A program made the position numbers and the translations under genes. Below the pieces are notes generated by a model. The model ran no database searches. It was not told where the DNA came from and was given only the letters and a program-made list of their open reading frames with translations. Shown in pieces: positions 25,800 to 34,468 of a stretch of DNA of 64,000 nt; position 1 is the stretch's first letter; the number at the start of each line of letters is the position of its first letter. The DNA comes from Myxococcus guangdongensis (GTDB lineage Bacteria > Myxococcota > Myxococcia > Myxococcales > Myxococcaceae): contig NZ_JAJVKW010000013.1 in NCBI RefSeq assembly GCF_024198255.1, positions 248,001-312,000 of the forward strand, written 5' to 3'.

Positions 25800-27536
25800 T
25801 CAGGGCAGACAGGCCGTCGTCAACAGCGAGAGGGACGTCGAGCCCAGCTGACTCACCATCAACTCCAGCCTGTCACCACCGCTGAAGTTCCCGGCCGCGA
25901 GCCCGCGCGGAATGGCGTCCAGGACCACGTCCTGCCTGGCCGCGAACGAGCCATCGCCCAGGCCGCGTAGGAAGCTGACGGTCTTCGACGCATCGTGCGT
26001 CACCGCGACGTCCAGGTGGCCATCCCGGTCGAAGTCCGCCAGGAGCAGCTCCCCGACCTCGCCCAGCACGTTGAAGCGCTTCGCGGCATCGAAGGTGCCG
26101 TTGCCGCGGCCCAGGCCCACGCTCACCGCGGGCGCGTTGAAGCCATCGCCCTTGCTGGTCACCAACAGGTCCGCCCTGCCATCGTGATTGAAGTCCGCCG
26201 CCGCCACGTGCTTGGGCTGGTTCTGGGCCGAGTAGCGAGCGCCGGAGCGGAACGTGTTGCTGTCCCCCGAGCCGAAGTAGACATAGACGTCGGAGCCGAG
26301 CGACGCGGGGAGCGCCACATCCAGGTGCCCGTCCCCATCAAAGTCCGCCGTGGTGACGGTGAGCGCGACGAAGGACAGGTTGAAGTCCTGCCGGGTGAGG
26401 GACCCGAATCCATTGCCCTGCATCCAGCTCAGCGTCGAGCTTCCCGTCGCGAGGCTCGTGTTGACGGTGAGGACATCCAGGGCCCCATCACCATCGAGGT
26501 CCGCGGTCGTCATCGACCAGGGCCCCGCCCCCGTGAGTGCGCTGCGCCCCGCGGAGAAGGCGCCGTCCCCGAACCCAGGCAGCACGCTCACCGTCATGCT
26601 CCGCGTGTTGAGCACCGCCAGGTCCAGCACCGAGTCGCCGTTGAAATCACCGGTGAGGAGTCGCTGGGGCTCCGCGCCGACGACGAGCTCGCCCTGTTTG
26701 CGCAAGCGCCCCTCTCCCTGTCCGAGGTAGCTCGCCACGGTCGTCTCGGCCATCCGGGTCCCGGCGAGGTCGGGCTTCCCATCCGGGTCGAAGTCCCCCG
26801 CCACCAGCGCCCGGAGCTCCGCCTCCACGGGGACAGACGGGAGCTTCGTCCAGCCGACGTGGTCACACCGGGTCTTCGACAGCCGGGGCTCCGAGGGTGG
26901 CCCCATCCCCACCGCGTTCACCGCGCGGACGATGACCTGATACTCCGTCTCCGGCGTCAACCCGGTGAGCTCCACGCCGGTGTCCATCGTCGTCTGGGAG
27001 CGAGGGGTGGCGGCGTCGAGGAGCTCGACGGAATACGACGGGACCCCCGCCCCGCCATCCGCGTCGGGCGGCGCCCAGCTCACCCGCAGCGTCGAGTTGC
27101 CAGGGATGACGTCGAGGATTCGCGGAGCGCCCGGCGGGGACAGCGTCGTCACGGAGGGCGAAGAGCCGGACTCCGGCCCGTCCCCCACGGCGTTGGTGGC
27201 GCGGACCTGGAAGGTGTAGCGCGTGCCGTCGACGAGCCCGGACACCACCACGTTCGTGGCACCGGTCGTCGTGGTGGTGACACCTCCGGAGCACGTCACC
27301 GTGTACTTCACGATGGCACTGCCACCATTCGAGCTGGGCGCCGTCCAGCTCACCTGTGCGGAGCGGACACCCGCCAACGCCTGGACGTCCGTCGGCGCTC
27401 CCGGCAACGTCACCTCGGGCCCCGGCTTCGGCGGAGGGCGCCTGTCACCTCCCTCCGAGCCACACCCCGCGCACAGCACCATCCATCCCCACAACAGCGT
27501 GGCCGCGAAGCCGCGCGCATGCACCTGAAGCATCAT
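25800..27536 (-). CDS. fibronectin III and FG-GAP/VCBS repeat lipoprotein
   Basis: About 578 residues from ATG 27536 (MMLQVHARGF), beginning a signal sequence with lipoprotein-like site VLCAGC. Two fibronectin type III domains follow (residues ~45-225: VSWTAPSSNGGSAIVKYTV and VSWAPPDADGGAG). The C-terminal ~300 residues hold seven FG-GAP/VCBS repeats with calcium loops such as DFNGDSVLDL, DLDGDGALDV, DFDGDGHLDV, DFNHDGRADL and DFDRDGHLDV, forming an integrin-like beta-propeller. It is a likely surface adhesin or binding protein. Sequence upstream of 27536 in this frame is Arg-rich and not signal-like. Confidence 0.85.
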   Translation of the reverse strand: MMLQVHARGFAATLLWGWMVLCAGCGSEGGDRRPPPKPGPEVTLPGAPTDVQALAGVRSAQVSWTAPSSNGGSAIVKYTVTCSGGVTTTTTGATNVVVSGLVDGTRYTFQVRATNAVGDGPESGSSPSVTTLSPPGAPRILDVIPGNSTLRVSWAPPDADGGAGVPSYSVELLDAATPRSQTTMDTGVELTGLTPETEYQVIVRAVNAVGMGPPSEPRLSKTRCDHVGWTKLPSVPVEAELRALVAGDFDPDGKPDLAGTRMAETTVASYLGQGEGRLRKQGELVVGAEPQRLLTGDFNGDSVLDLAVLNTRSMTVSVLPGFGDGAFSAGRSALTGAGPWSMTTADLDGDGALDVLTVNTSLATGSSTLSWMQGNGFGSLTRQDFNLSFVALTVTTADFDGDGHLDVALPASLGSDVYVYFGSGDSNTFRSGARYSAQNQPKHVAAADFNHDGRADLLVTSKGDGFNAPAVSVGLGRGNGTFDAAKRFNVLGEVGELLLADFDRDGHLDVAVTHDASKTVSFLRGLGDGSFAARQDVVLDAIPRGLAAGNFSGGDRLELMVSQLGSTSLSLLTTACLP

Positions 27537-27779
27537 CCCGTCCCGGGTCAAAGAGCTCCGGCCAGCCACGGGCGGCCGCACAGCAATCCGTATGCCCATT
27601 GCGCGCACCCGGAGAGCCGCTGCACGGCGTGCAATGCGTGGCACAGGGGTTGTGACGCCGCGAGCACGACACGCCCCATCCCTGCACAGGGTGAGCGCCC
27701 AGCACATCCCACTTCACTCACACCCCGGGCTGAACTAGACCCGGGTCAGGGGCCATGATTCGCAGCGCCGAGGTCATTC

Positions 27780-28073
27780 ATGGTGAGCCTGTGGGACATG
27801 TTGAGCCTGTTGTTGGTTGCCTCCACCGTCGGAGGAACGCTGGGCGGCGCCCTGACCGCCGGCGGAGGATTCGCCCGGCTGGGATTGGGGCTGCTGTTGG
27901 GGCTCGGGCTGGGCGTGCTGTTCGCGATGGGCTTCAGGAGGTTGGGGAGCGGCTCCCCGCTCCGGATACGATGGCTCTACGTGGCGGCGGGCCTCTGGGT
28001 CCTCCTGCCGGGCCCGCTGCTAGGTCACTGGGTGGCCCACGGCCTGGTCGGCCTCGTGCTTCCCGCCTCGTGA
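27780..28073 (+). CDS. small Gly/Leu-rich membrane protein
   Basis: A 97-residue hydrophobic protein with about three membrane helices (MLSLLLVASTVGGTLGGAL, LGLGLLLGLGLGVLFAMGF, LYVAAGLWVLLPGPLLGHW). GAGG lies 8 bases before the ATG. No family recognised. Its 3' end overlaps the convergent CPBP gene by 54 bp, unusual for this otherwise tidy region. It could be genuine, since codon use and hydrophobicity look protein-like, but without homologues it remains moderately supported. Confidence 0.6.
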   Translation: MVSLWDMLSLLLVASTVGGTLGGALTAGGGFARLGLGLLLGLGLGVLFAMGFRRLGSGSPLRIRWLYVAAGLWVLLPGPLLGHWVAHGLVGLVLPAS

Positions 28074-28919
28074 CACGTCCGCGGAGGCCGTGCCCTTCCA
28101 GAGCGCCATCGCCACCACCGCCACCAGCAATAGCACCACGCCGATGACGGAGCCCTCCAGCCCGTATTCGCCGCCCGTGAGCCACTCCGGGCGGTCCAGG
28201 TACACCGGCGTCCAGAAGCCCTTGAACGAGTTGCCGCTCACACTGAAGCCCAGGCAGTTCATCGCCCAGTTCCAACCCAGGTGCACCCCCACCGGCAACG
28301 CGAGGCTCCGCGTCCGCAGGTAGCACAACCCCAGCAGCAACCCCGCCAGGAACGTGTTGAGCATCGCCAACGCCTGCGTGCTCGCGCTCATCTGGGCCTG
28401 GAACGGGTGCGCCAGACAGAAGAGCACCGCCACCACGCCCTGGGCCCAGCGCTCGCCCACCCCACGGATGAGCCGCTGGAACACATAGCCCCGGAACAGC
28501 ACCTCCTCGAACAGCGCCGCGCCCCACATCATCCACGCCGCGCGGAGCACCAGCCCCAGGCCCGCGTCCTGCGTGCGCGTCAGCTCGAACCCACCGGCGA
28601 GCCACACGCCCGCCGCCACGCTGCCGAGCAGCGCCGTGCCGCCCGACGTCCCCACCACCATGTCACGGACCCACCGCCCATCCAGCTTCAACCCCAACGA
28701 CGCCAGCGGCTCCCGCTCCCACCGCACGCACGCCCAGCTCGCGAGCAGCGCCGCGGCGAAGGCCCAGTGCGCCCCCGGCAAGAACCACCGCACCGACTTG
28801 GGCAACAGCCCCTGCACGAAGGACAACGCCGCCAGCAACGCCCCGGTGAGCGCGAGGCAGCCCAAAATCTTCCACCCGTTGCGCACACCACCGCTCGCGT
28901 CACGAAAAACAGACCGCAT
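28020..28919 (-). CDS. CPBP-family intramembrane metalloprotease (CAAX prenyl protease-like)
   Basis: A 299-residue membrane protein with about eight helices and the CPBP (ABI) motifs: EEVLFRGYVFQRL (E-E-x3-R), FCLAHPFQAQ (conserved His) and HLGWNWAMN (H-x3-N/D type). These place two glutamates, histidines and asparagine in the membrane for zinc-dependent intramembrane proteolysis. Family members in bacteria act in envelope stress, bacteriocin self-immunity or maturation. ATG 28919 lies 17 bp after the stop of the MarR gene on the same strand, so the pair is probably one operon under MarR control. Confidence 0.88.
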   Translation of the reverse strand: MRSVFRDASGGVRNGWKILGCLALTGALLAALSFVQGLLPKSVRWFLPGAHWAFAAALLASWACVRWEREPLASLGLKLDGRWVRDMVVGTSGGTALLGSVAAGVWLAGGFELTRTQDAGLGLVLRAAWMMWGAALFEEVLFRGYVFQRLIRGVGERWAQGVVAVLFCLAHPFQAQMSASTQALAMLNTFLAGLLLGLCYLRTRSLALPVGVHLGWNWAMNCLGFSVSGNSFKGFWTPVYLDRPEWLTGGEYGLEGSVIGVVLLLVAVVAMALWKGTASADVSRGGKHEADQAVGHPVT

Positions 28920-28936
28920 GATGATTCCTCTCGCTG

Positions 28937-29437
28937 TCAGCGCATCGATGGCTTGCGTGATTTCTTCTGCGACTTCTCCAACCGCTCCCTCGACTCCGCG
29001 ATGCGCGCGCCGAAGGGCTTCGCCTCCAGCGCGCGAATGGCCGCGTCGAGCACCTCCGACAAGGGCGCGGGCAGCTCCTCGTCCAGCCGCGCCGCCGCGT
29101 CCGCGGTCGCGGCCCACCGCACCTGCAGCCAGGGCACCAGCGCCCGCCCCGCCTCCGTGAGCCGAATCGAGCGCTGACGCGCGTCGGAGGGCCCCGGCTC
29201 TGACGAGAGCAGCCCCTCCTGCACCATCAGCGTCACCGTCTGCGTCGCCGCGGGCTGGGTGATTCCCGCCGCCTGGGCAATCTGTCCCAGCGTCGACGGC
29301 TCCCGCGCCAGGAGCGCCCGCATCACCGGCGTGTAGCGCGGCCGATAGGTGTGCCCGTCCGCCTCGTACTCCGCGCCCACCGCGCCATCCAACAGCTCCA
29401 GCAGGTGACGCAGCCTCGTACCCAGCCCTCTCTCCAT
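28937..29437 (-). CDS. MarR-family transcriptional regulator
   Basis: A 166-residue winged-helix regulator from ATG 29437. LRHLLELLDGAV, a central TLGQIAQAAGITQPAATQTVTLMVQ and DARQRSIRLTEAGRALV (the MarR wing, D-x-R-x-R) identify the family. The frame extends 66 bases upstream to another ATG, but a consensus promoter lies inside that extension, ending 6 bases before 29437, so the shorter start is preferred. No Shine-Dalgarno is present. It heads an apparent operon with the CPBP protease gene. Confidence 0.87.
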   Translation of the reverse strand: MERGLGTRLRHLLELLDGAVGAEYEADGHTYRPRYTPVMRALLAREPSTLGQIAQAAGITQPAATQTVTLMVQEGLLSSEPGPSDARQRSIRLTEAGRALVPWLQVRWAATADAAARLDEELPAPLSEVLDAAIRALEAKPFGARIAESRERLEKSQKKSRKPSMR

Positions 29438-29443
29438 TAACCA

Positions 29444-29472
29444 CTTATATAACCGCGCATATAAATCGTCAA
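29444..29472 (-). promoter_or_regulatory. consensus sigma-70 promoter of the marR-CPBP operon, likely leaderless
   Basis: On the minus strand TTGACG (29472-29467), a 17-base spacer and TATAAG (29449-29444) form a near-ideal promoter. Six bases (TGGTTA) separate TATAAG from the ATG at 29437, so the transcript should begin at the start codon. The AT-rich stretch stands out sharply from the GC-rich surroundings. Confidence 0.75.
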
Positions 29473-29527
29473 ACGAAGGGACGCAGGCGCGCTCCTTCGT
29501 CACGATGGGCCTCGGGGATGACGCCCC

Positions 29528-29776
29528 TCAGGGGCACGCAGGGACGCAGTCGATGGCGGTGTTGCTCCACACCCCCGCCACGCAGGACCAACAGCCTCCC
29601 GCCGCGCAGACATCCGCGCACTGCTGTCCGCACAGGTAGCTGCACCCCGTCCTGCACTCGACCCCCCCCGGCGGCGGGCCGACACAGGCGTCCTCTGACG
29701 TCGAGTCACCACAGCCGAGGCAGGCCACCCACGCACCCAGCAGGCCCATCACCCACCATCGCTTGCTTGCCGCCAT
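29528..29776 (-). CDS. small cysteine-rich lipoprotein
   Basis: An 82-residue protein from ATG 29776 behind GGAGGA. MAASKRWWVMGLLGAWVACLGC is a lipoprotein signal with lipobox CLGC. The ~60-residue mature part has ten further cysteines in a regular C-x9-C-x3-C-x3-C-x3-C-x3-C-x4-C-x2-C-x11-C-x3-C pattern, suggesting a disulfide-knotted domain. No family recognised. Similar small Cys-rich lipoproteins are common in myxobacteria (general impression). It diverges from the zinc-protease-like lipoprotein gene across 152 bp. Confidence 0.8.
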   Translation of the reverse strand: MAASKRWWVMGLLGAWVACLGCGDSTSEDACVGPPPGGVECRTGCSYLCGQQCADVCAAGGCWSCVAGVWSNTAIDCVPACP

Positions 29777-29928
29777 GTCTCCTCCAAGTTCCCGATGACA
29801 GGGCCAGCAGACCACGAAACTCCTGACACCCCCGGCACGATTCGCCTCCACCGGGAAGCGCGTCCATGCAGAGACAGCACAGCCCGGGTATAGGGGTGAC
29901 ACCTCGAAGGGGATTCCTGGAGCAACGA

Positions 29929-30921
29929 ATGCAGTGGAGAACAGCGGTCCTGGCGGCCCTCCTCACCGGATGTGCCCCCACGTTGAAGCCCCCCGAGACG
30001 TCCCTCCCCACCTCGCCCGTCGCGGCGTCCGCCGCCGTGGTGACCGAGGACATCGAGCGCTTCTGGGTGGCCCACGACGCCGCGGTGGCGACCCCGGATG
30101 TCGCCGAGCGCGCCGCCATCCTCCAGCGCCTCTACATCGACCCGGGGAGCCCCGGGCTGCACGCGCTGATGGAGGCGCGTGACTACACGGCCCAGGCCTA
30201 CGCGGACGTCATCACCCGCTATCCGAAGTACTGGGCCTCCGTCCGCCCGTTGACGGCGCGGGCCCGGAGCGCGGCCTCGTCGCTGGAGCAGGACCTGGCC
30301 ACCTTCCGGAAGCTGTACCCCGAGCTCCAGCCCGCCACCATCACCTACGCCATCGGCGCCATGCGCACCGGCGGGACGACGCTCGGCCGCAAGGTGCTCA
30401 TCGGCGCGGAGATTGCCCTCACGGACGCGTCGGTCGACGTGTCCGAGCTCCCCGAGCCGATGAAGACCCGCCTGGGCGCCTTCTTCGCCACGCGCCCCAT
30501 CGACAACAACGGCCAGAACAACGTCCACGAATACGTGCACACCCAGCAGCGCGACATGGCGGACGTGCTCGCCTCGCGCGTCGTCTACGAGGGCGTGGCC
30601 GAGTTCGTCGCGGAGCAGGTCACCGGCAAGCGGCCCCCGCTGGAGATGTACCGCTACGGCCCCGCGCACGCGGACGCCGTCCGCGAGCACTTCGTGGCGC
30701 AGATGGACGGCGCGTCGACGAAGGACTGGCTCTACAACGCGCCCACCAACACCTTCGGCGTGTCGGACCTCGGCTACTACGTGGGCTACGAGATTGCCCG
30801 GGGCTACCACGAGCGGGCCGCCGACAAGCGCGCGGCCCTCCGGGAGATGATTCAGCTCGACTACGGCGACGTCGCCGCGGTGAAGGCCTTCATCCAGGCC
30901 TCCGGCTACCTGCAAGAGTAG
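29929..30921 (+). CDS. DUF2268/GldB-like zinc-protease-like lipoprotein
   Basis: A 330-residue protein from ATG 29929 (GGAG upstream). MQWRTAVLAALLTGC is a lipoprotein signal (lipobox LTGC). The body is alpha-helical with H-E-Y-V-H (residues ~204-208), the HExxH zinc motif, followed by VVYEGVAEFVAE, where a downstream glutamate could be the third ligand. This matches DUF2268 putative Zn-dependent proteases and the GldB-like group associated with gliding motility in Bacteroidota. It is probably attached to the outer membrane. It stands alone between a divergent Cys-rich lipoprotein and a convergent S41 peptidase. Confidence 0.8.
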   Translation: MQWRTAVLAALLTGCAPTLKPPETSLPTSPVAASAAVVTEDIERFWVAHDAAVATPDVAERAAILQRLYIDPGSPGLHALMEARDYTAQAYADVITRYPKYWASVRPLTARARSAASSLEQDLATFRKLYPELQPATITYAIGAMRTGGTTLGRKVLIGAEIALTDASVDVSELPEPMKTRLGAFFATRPIDNNGQNNVHEYVHTQQRDMADVLASRVVYEGVAEFVAEQVTGKRPPLEMYRYGPAHADAVREHFVAQMDGASTKDWLYNAPTNTFGVSDLGYYVGYEIARGYHERAADKRAALREMIQLDYGDVAAVKAFIQASGYLQE

Positions 30922-30936
30922 CCGCGAGAGCCGCCC

Positions 30937-33186
30937 TCACTCCTTCCGGGTGGCGGACTTCGGCGCAGGCTCCTCGCGCAGCACCTGCAGGGCGCGCTCG
31001 AGCAGCTCGTCCCGTCCCGCCTGGAGCCCCGCGAGCGTGGGCCTCACCTTGACGTGGGGCTCCAGTCCCTTCTTCTGGAGCTGCCGCCCATCGCCGTGCA
31101 GCACCGCCTGCCCGGTGAAGGAGAACGACACCCCTCCGGGCAGCACCGCCCGGGTGACGTCGCCATCCGTCCCCGTGGTGGGGCTGCCCACGAAGACGGT
31201 GTCCGTGGTGGCCTCCAGCAGGAGGCCCGTGTGCTCGGCCTGGCTGATGGCGCGCGCGTCGATGAGCGTCACCGTGCGGCCCCGGTACTTCGGGCCCGGG
31301 CGTCGAGGCACGGCGTCGCTGGACTTCAGGTGGCTCGAGCGCAGGCCCCGGACCACGGGGCACTCGTACACGGCATACGGACGCGAGCCCTTCACGTCGA
31401 GGTACGGCCCGAGCGCCCACATCGTGCCGCGCGGATAGTCGCGCAGGTCGAACACGATGCCGCGCGTGTCCTTCAGGGCCTCGAACATCGCGGGCACCTG
31501 CTGCTCCTCCAGCAGCCCCAGATCCACGAAGCCGATGTTGCCCTCCAGCATCCGCCAGGGGCTGCCCACCTGCGCCTGGGGCGGAATCCCGCGCCGATGC
31601 GTGCCCTTCACCTCCCGGAAGCCCTGGGGGCCCCGCACCCCCAACGTGGACACGGTGCCGTCCGGCGCCGACGCCGCGCGACGCAGGCGGAAGTCCCGCA
31701 GCATCTGCGGCGTCGAGACCGCCACGTAGGGCGCGAAGCGACGGGCCCTCGCCTCGAAGGGCTCGCCATTGAAGGTCTCGATGACATCCCCCACGGCCAA
31801 TCCCGGCACGGCCTCCGGGACGAACACCTCCAGCACCACGGCCTTGCCGTCGATGTCGGAGACCCAGATGGGCAGCGGGAAGCCGAAGAAGCGCTCGAGC
31901 TCGGGGTGTCCTCGCATCTGCGCGTGCCCGTCCTCGAGCCACGTGGCGGCCTCCGCCAACGTCAGCGCATACGCCTGGGCATCCTTCGCGGCCTCCAGCT
32001 TCTCCAGCAGCGCGGGCAGCCGCTCCTCCCAGGGACGGCTCAGCAGCGAGTGGTAGGGGAAGAAGTACTGCACCACGTTCCAGAGCTTGGCCCCCGCGAG
32101 CAGCCTCAGCTCCCGTGCGGGATGGAGCGCATCCGGATACGCCGGCTCGGGACGCCAGGCGGGGACGGGCCTGGAGACCTGCGCCGCCGCCGAGGCCTTG
32201 GGGGGCCGGTTCGCCAGCGCGAGCGCCTGCCGCATCCCCTCGTCGGGTCCCGTCGTCGTCGCGCGCGAAGGCCGCTTCACGTCCGCCTCCAGCGGCAACA
32301 CCGGCTCGTCCATGCTCACCAGCGCCTGGTAGCCCTCGCCCAGCGGCACGGGGAGCTGGTGATTCAGCGACGCGATGCTCAGCGGGCCCTCGGCCACCAG
32401 GAGCGCCTTGCCCTGGGCGCGCAGCGCCAGGATGGCGACGTCGAGCACGGAGTCCTCATCGACCAGGACCACGAGCCGCGCGGGCTTCCGGCCCGGCGTG
32501 CCCGCGAGCAGCTCACTGGAGGCGGCGACGAGCTCGGTGCGATAAAGGCCGTCCGTGCCGTCCTGAGCGCGCAGCCCCGCGTGGGCCACCTCGCGCAGCC
32601 CCGGCACGCTCAGCTCACCTTCGATGAAGTGCGGCAGCAGCCTCGGCAAGACCCACGAGGCGCCATGGCGCTCGAGCCCCCGCATGCGCAGGTCCAGCAC
32701 CACCGCGCGCGCCCGGGCGGCCTCCACGTCGAGCGTGGTGGTCAGCTCGCGGAAGGTCGCGAAGGCCTCGGGCCCCAAGAGGTTGCGCAGGTCCAGGACC
32801 AGGACGTCCTTCTCCCAGCTCTTGAGCGGGCGCAGCGCCGGCGCGGGATCCTTGCGCACGACGGGCGTCTCGGGCTCCACCAGCGTGGCCGAATCACCGA
32901 GCACCGCGAGCATCCCTTGCACGGCGGCGGCGTACTCGCGCGCATCCCGCGCGGCCTCCACCTTGGGGAGCGCGGCGAGGAAGGCCGCGTCCCACTCCGC
33001 GGGCAGGGAGAAGGCCCAGGGGTGCCGGAAGCGGACCTCGCCCCACAACTTCACCAGCCGAACCCGGCGCTCCGCGCGGAGCGATGCGGCGGTGTCGACG
33101 GGGGCCGCGGCCGGCGGCGCGCCTGCCGTGAGACACAAGAGGGCCAGCGACCACAGGGCGATTCGCCGGGGCAGCGCGTGCGTCAT
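30937..33186 (-). CDS. secreted S41-family peptidase
   Basis: A 749-residue protein with signal peptide (RRIALWSLALLCLTAGAPPAA). The first ~350 residues contain a degenerate TSP/S41-like half (VLDLRNLLGPEAF, VVLDLRMRGL). The second half holds a PDZ-like stretch (VPGLAVGDVIETFNGEPF) and the catalytic tail-specific-protease core: GIVFDLRDYPRG, then DARAISQAEHTG, where the S-x-A-E serine is the likely nucleophile. It is much longer than CtpA (~450 residues), suggesting two fused S41-like units with only the second active. It probably acts in the periplasm or outside the cell. It is followed by the convergent lipoprotein gene at 15 bp. Confidence 0.85.
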   Translation of the reverse strand: MTHALPRRIALWSLALLCLTAGAPPAAAPVDTAASLRAERRVRLVKLWGEVRFRHPWAFSLPAEWDAAFLAALPKVEAARDAREYAAAVQGMLAVLGDSATLVEPETPVVRKDPAPALRPLKSWEKDVLVLDLRNLLGPEAFATFRELTTTLDVEAARARAVVLDLRMRGLERHGASWVLPRLLPHFIEGELSVPGLREVAHAGLRAQDGTDGLYRTELVAASSELLAGTPGRKPARLVVLVDEDSVLDVAILALRAQGKALLVAEGPLSIASLNHQLPVPLGEGYQALVSMDEPVLPLEADVKRPSRATTTGPDEGMRQALALANRPPKASAAAQVSRPVPAWRPEPAYPDALHPARELRLLAGAKLWNVVQYFFPYHSLLSRPWEERLPALLEKLEAAKDAQAYALTLAEAATWLEDGHAQMRGHPELERFFGFPLPIWVSDIDGKAVVLEVFVPEAVPGLAVGDVIETFNGEPFEARARRFAPYVAVSTPQMLRDFRLRRAASAPDGTVSTLGVRGPQGFREVKGTHRRGIPPQAQVGSPWRMLEGNIGFVDLGLLEEQQVPAMFEALKDTRGIVFDLRDYPRGTMWALGPYLDVKGSRPYAVYECPVVRGLRSSHLKSSDAVPRRPGPKYRGRTVTLIDARAISQAEHTGLLLEATTDTVFVGSPTTGTDGDVTRAVLPGGVSFSFTGQAVLHGDGRQLQKKGLEPHVKVRPTLAGLQAGRDELLERALQVLREEPAPKSATRKE

Positions 33187-33215
33187 CGGGACATCCTCCC
33201 GACTTCGGGGGTGGA

Positions 33216-33253
33216 GCGTGCGAACTTCGCGCAGCTCACCCGACTTCGCACGC
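33216..33253. repeat. inverted repeat upstream of the S41 peptidase
   Basis: GCGTGCGAA (33216-33224) and TTCGCACGC (33245-33253) are perfect inverted 9-mers 20 bases apart, in the 141-bp gap between the DUF808 and S41 genes. They could be an operator for the S41 gene. Confidence 0.4.
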
Positions 33254-33275
33254 GTGACGCAACCACCGGGGCGCT

Positions 33276-33313
33276 CCCTCGGACGACGCGGACCTGACGC
33301 GCGTCGTCGAGGG
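33276..33313 (-). terminator. terminator hairpin of the DUF808 gene
   Basis: GACGACGCG pairs with CGCGTCGTC around a nine-base loop, extended by CCCTC/GAGGG with a one-base bulge. It begins 15 bases after the DUF808 stop. Confidence 0.65.
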
Positions 33314-33327
33314 CTCCGAGCGCGCCG

Positions 33328-34257
33328 CTACGACTTCTTCTTCACCAGCTTCTGGCCCAGCGTGAAGAGCAGCACCAGCACGCCGCCCGCGCCCAGCCCC
33401 ACCGCGCCGTTGAGCAGCATGGGGGCAAGGCCGCCCAGGATGCTGCCCACGCCGGGCGCCGAAGAGGCCCAGGTGGTGAACGACTCCTCCAGGTGATGCA
33501 GGGTGGAGACGCCGTGCACGAGGATGCCGCCGCCCACCAGGAACATGGCCGCCGTGCCCGCCACGGACAGGAACTTCATCAGCATCGGCGCCGCGCGGAG
33601 GATGCCCCCGCCCAGGCTGCGCTGGAAGCCACCGGCCTGACGGCTGAGGTAGAGCCCCACGTCGTCCAGCTTCACGATGCCGGCCACCAGCCCGTACACG
33701 CCCAACGTCATGATGACGGCGATGCCCACCAGCACCGAGACGCGGGTGGCGAAGGTCGCCGCGGCCACGGTGCCCAACGTAATCGCGATGATTTCGGCGG
33801 AGAGGATGAAGTCGGTGCGCACCGCGCCCTTGATCTTCTCCTTCTCCATCGCCACCAGGTCCACGGCCGGGTTCGCCAGCGCCTCGCGCAGCTCCGCCTT
33901 GTGCGCCTCGTCCTCCGCGCCGTGCAGGAACTTGTGGGCGATCTTCTCGAAGCCCTCGAAGCACAGGTAGGCGCCGCCCAGCATCAAGAGCGGCGTCACC
34001 AGCCAGGGCGCCAGCGCGCTGATGGCCAGCGCCGCGGGCACCAGGATGGCCTTGTTGACCAGTGAGCCCTTCGCCACCGCCCACACCACCGGCAGCTCGC
34101 GGTCCGCGTTCACGCCCGTCACCTGCTGGGCGTTGAGCGCCAGGTCGTCTCCGAGCACGCCTGCCGTCTTCTTCGCCGCCACCTTCGTCAGGATGGAGAC
34201 GTCATCCAGGATGGTCGCGATGTCGTCGATGAGCGCAATCAGACTGCTGCCAGCCAT
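33328..34257 (-). CDS. DUF808 (YedI-like) inner-membrane protein
   Basis: A 309-residue membrane protein starting MAGSSLIALIDDIATILDDVS, the hallmark N-terminus of DUF808, followed by KVAAKKTAGVLGDDLALNAQQV. It contains four to six membrane helices (LVPAALAISALAPWLVTPLLMLGGAYL, TLGVYGLVAGIV, GTAAMFLVGGGILVHGV, GAVGLGAGGVLVLLF) and ends in basic KKKS. The family is widespread but its function is unknown. The ATG at 34257 was chosen because the family begins there; the open frame extends further upstream. It diverges from the TrmB-type gene. Confidence 0.9.
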   Translation of the reverse strand: MAGSSLIALIDDIATILDDVSILTKVAAKKTAGVLGDDLALNAQQVTGVNADRELPVVWAVAKGSLVNKAILVPAALAISALAPWLVTPLLMLGGAYLCFEGFEKIAHKFLHGAEDEAHKAELREALANPAVDLVAMEKEKIKGAVRTDFILSAEIIAITLGTVAAATFATRVSVLVGIAVIMTLGVYGLVAGIVKLDDVGLYLSRQAGGFQRSLGGGILRAAPMLMKFLSVAGTAAMFLVGGGILVHGVSTLHHLEESFTTWASSAPGVGSILGGLAPMLLNGAVGLGAGGVLVLLFTLGQKLVKKKS

Positions 34258-34434
34258 GAAGTGTCTTCCCGGGGAGGTGTGGGATGCCGCCGTACCGCCA
34301 GGACGGATTAGCACAGCGGGGAGTCCGGGGCACGGCTTCGCGCGCGGCCCTCGGGCCCCTCTAAGCAGGCGCGCCAGGACGCGAAAGCCCTCCCCCAGGA
34401 AGGCGAGCGAGCGGCGCCGCCCCGCTTCACCGCC

Positions 34435-34463
34435 TTGACTATTATTATCCGCGAGTAATAACA
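34435..34463 (+). promoter_or_regulatory. putative promoter and dyad of the TrmB gene, likely leaderless
   Basis: TTGACT (34435-34440), a 17-base spacer and ATAACA (34458-34463) lie just five bases before the TrmB ATG at 34469. The spacer contains the inverted repeat TTATTA/TAATAA (34442-34447 and 34456-34461), a likely autoregulatory site. Confidence 0.55.
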
Positions 34464-34468
34464 GCCCC

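Noticed and set aside
31054..33297. A 747-codon plus-strand frame antisense to the S41 peptidase
   Set aside because: Low-complexity Arg/Gln/His composition and no domain; the S41 motifs are on the other strand.
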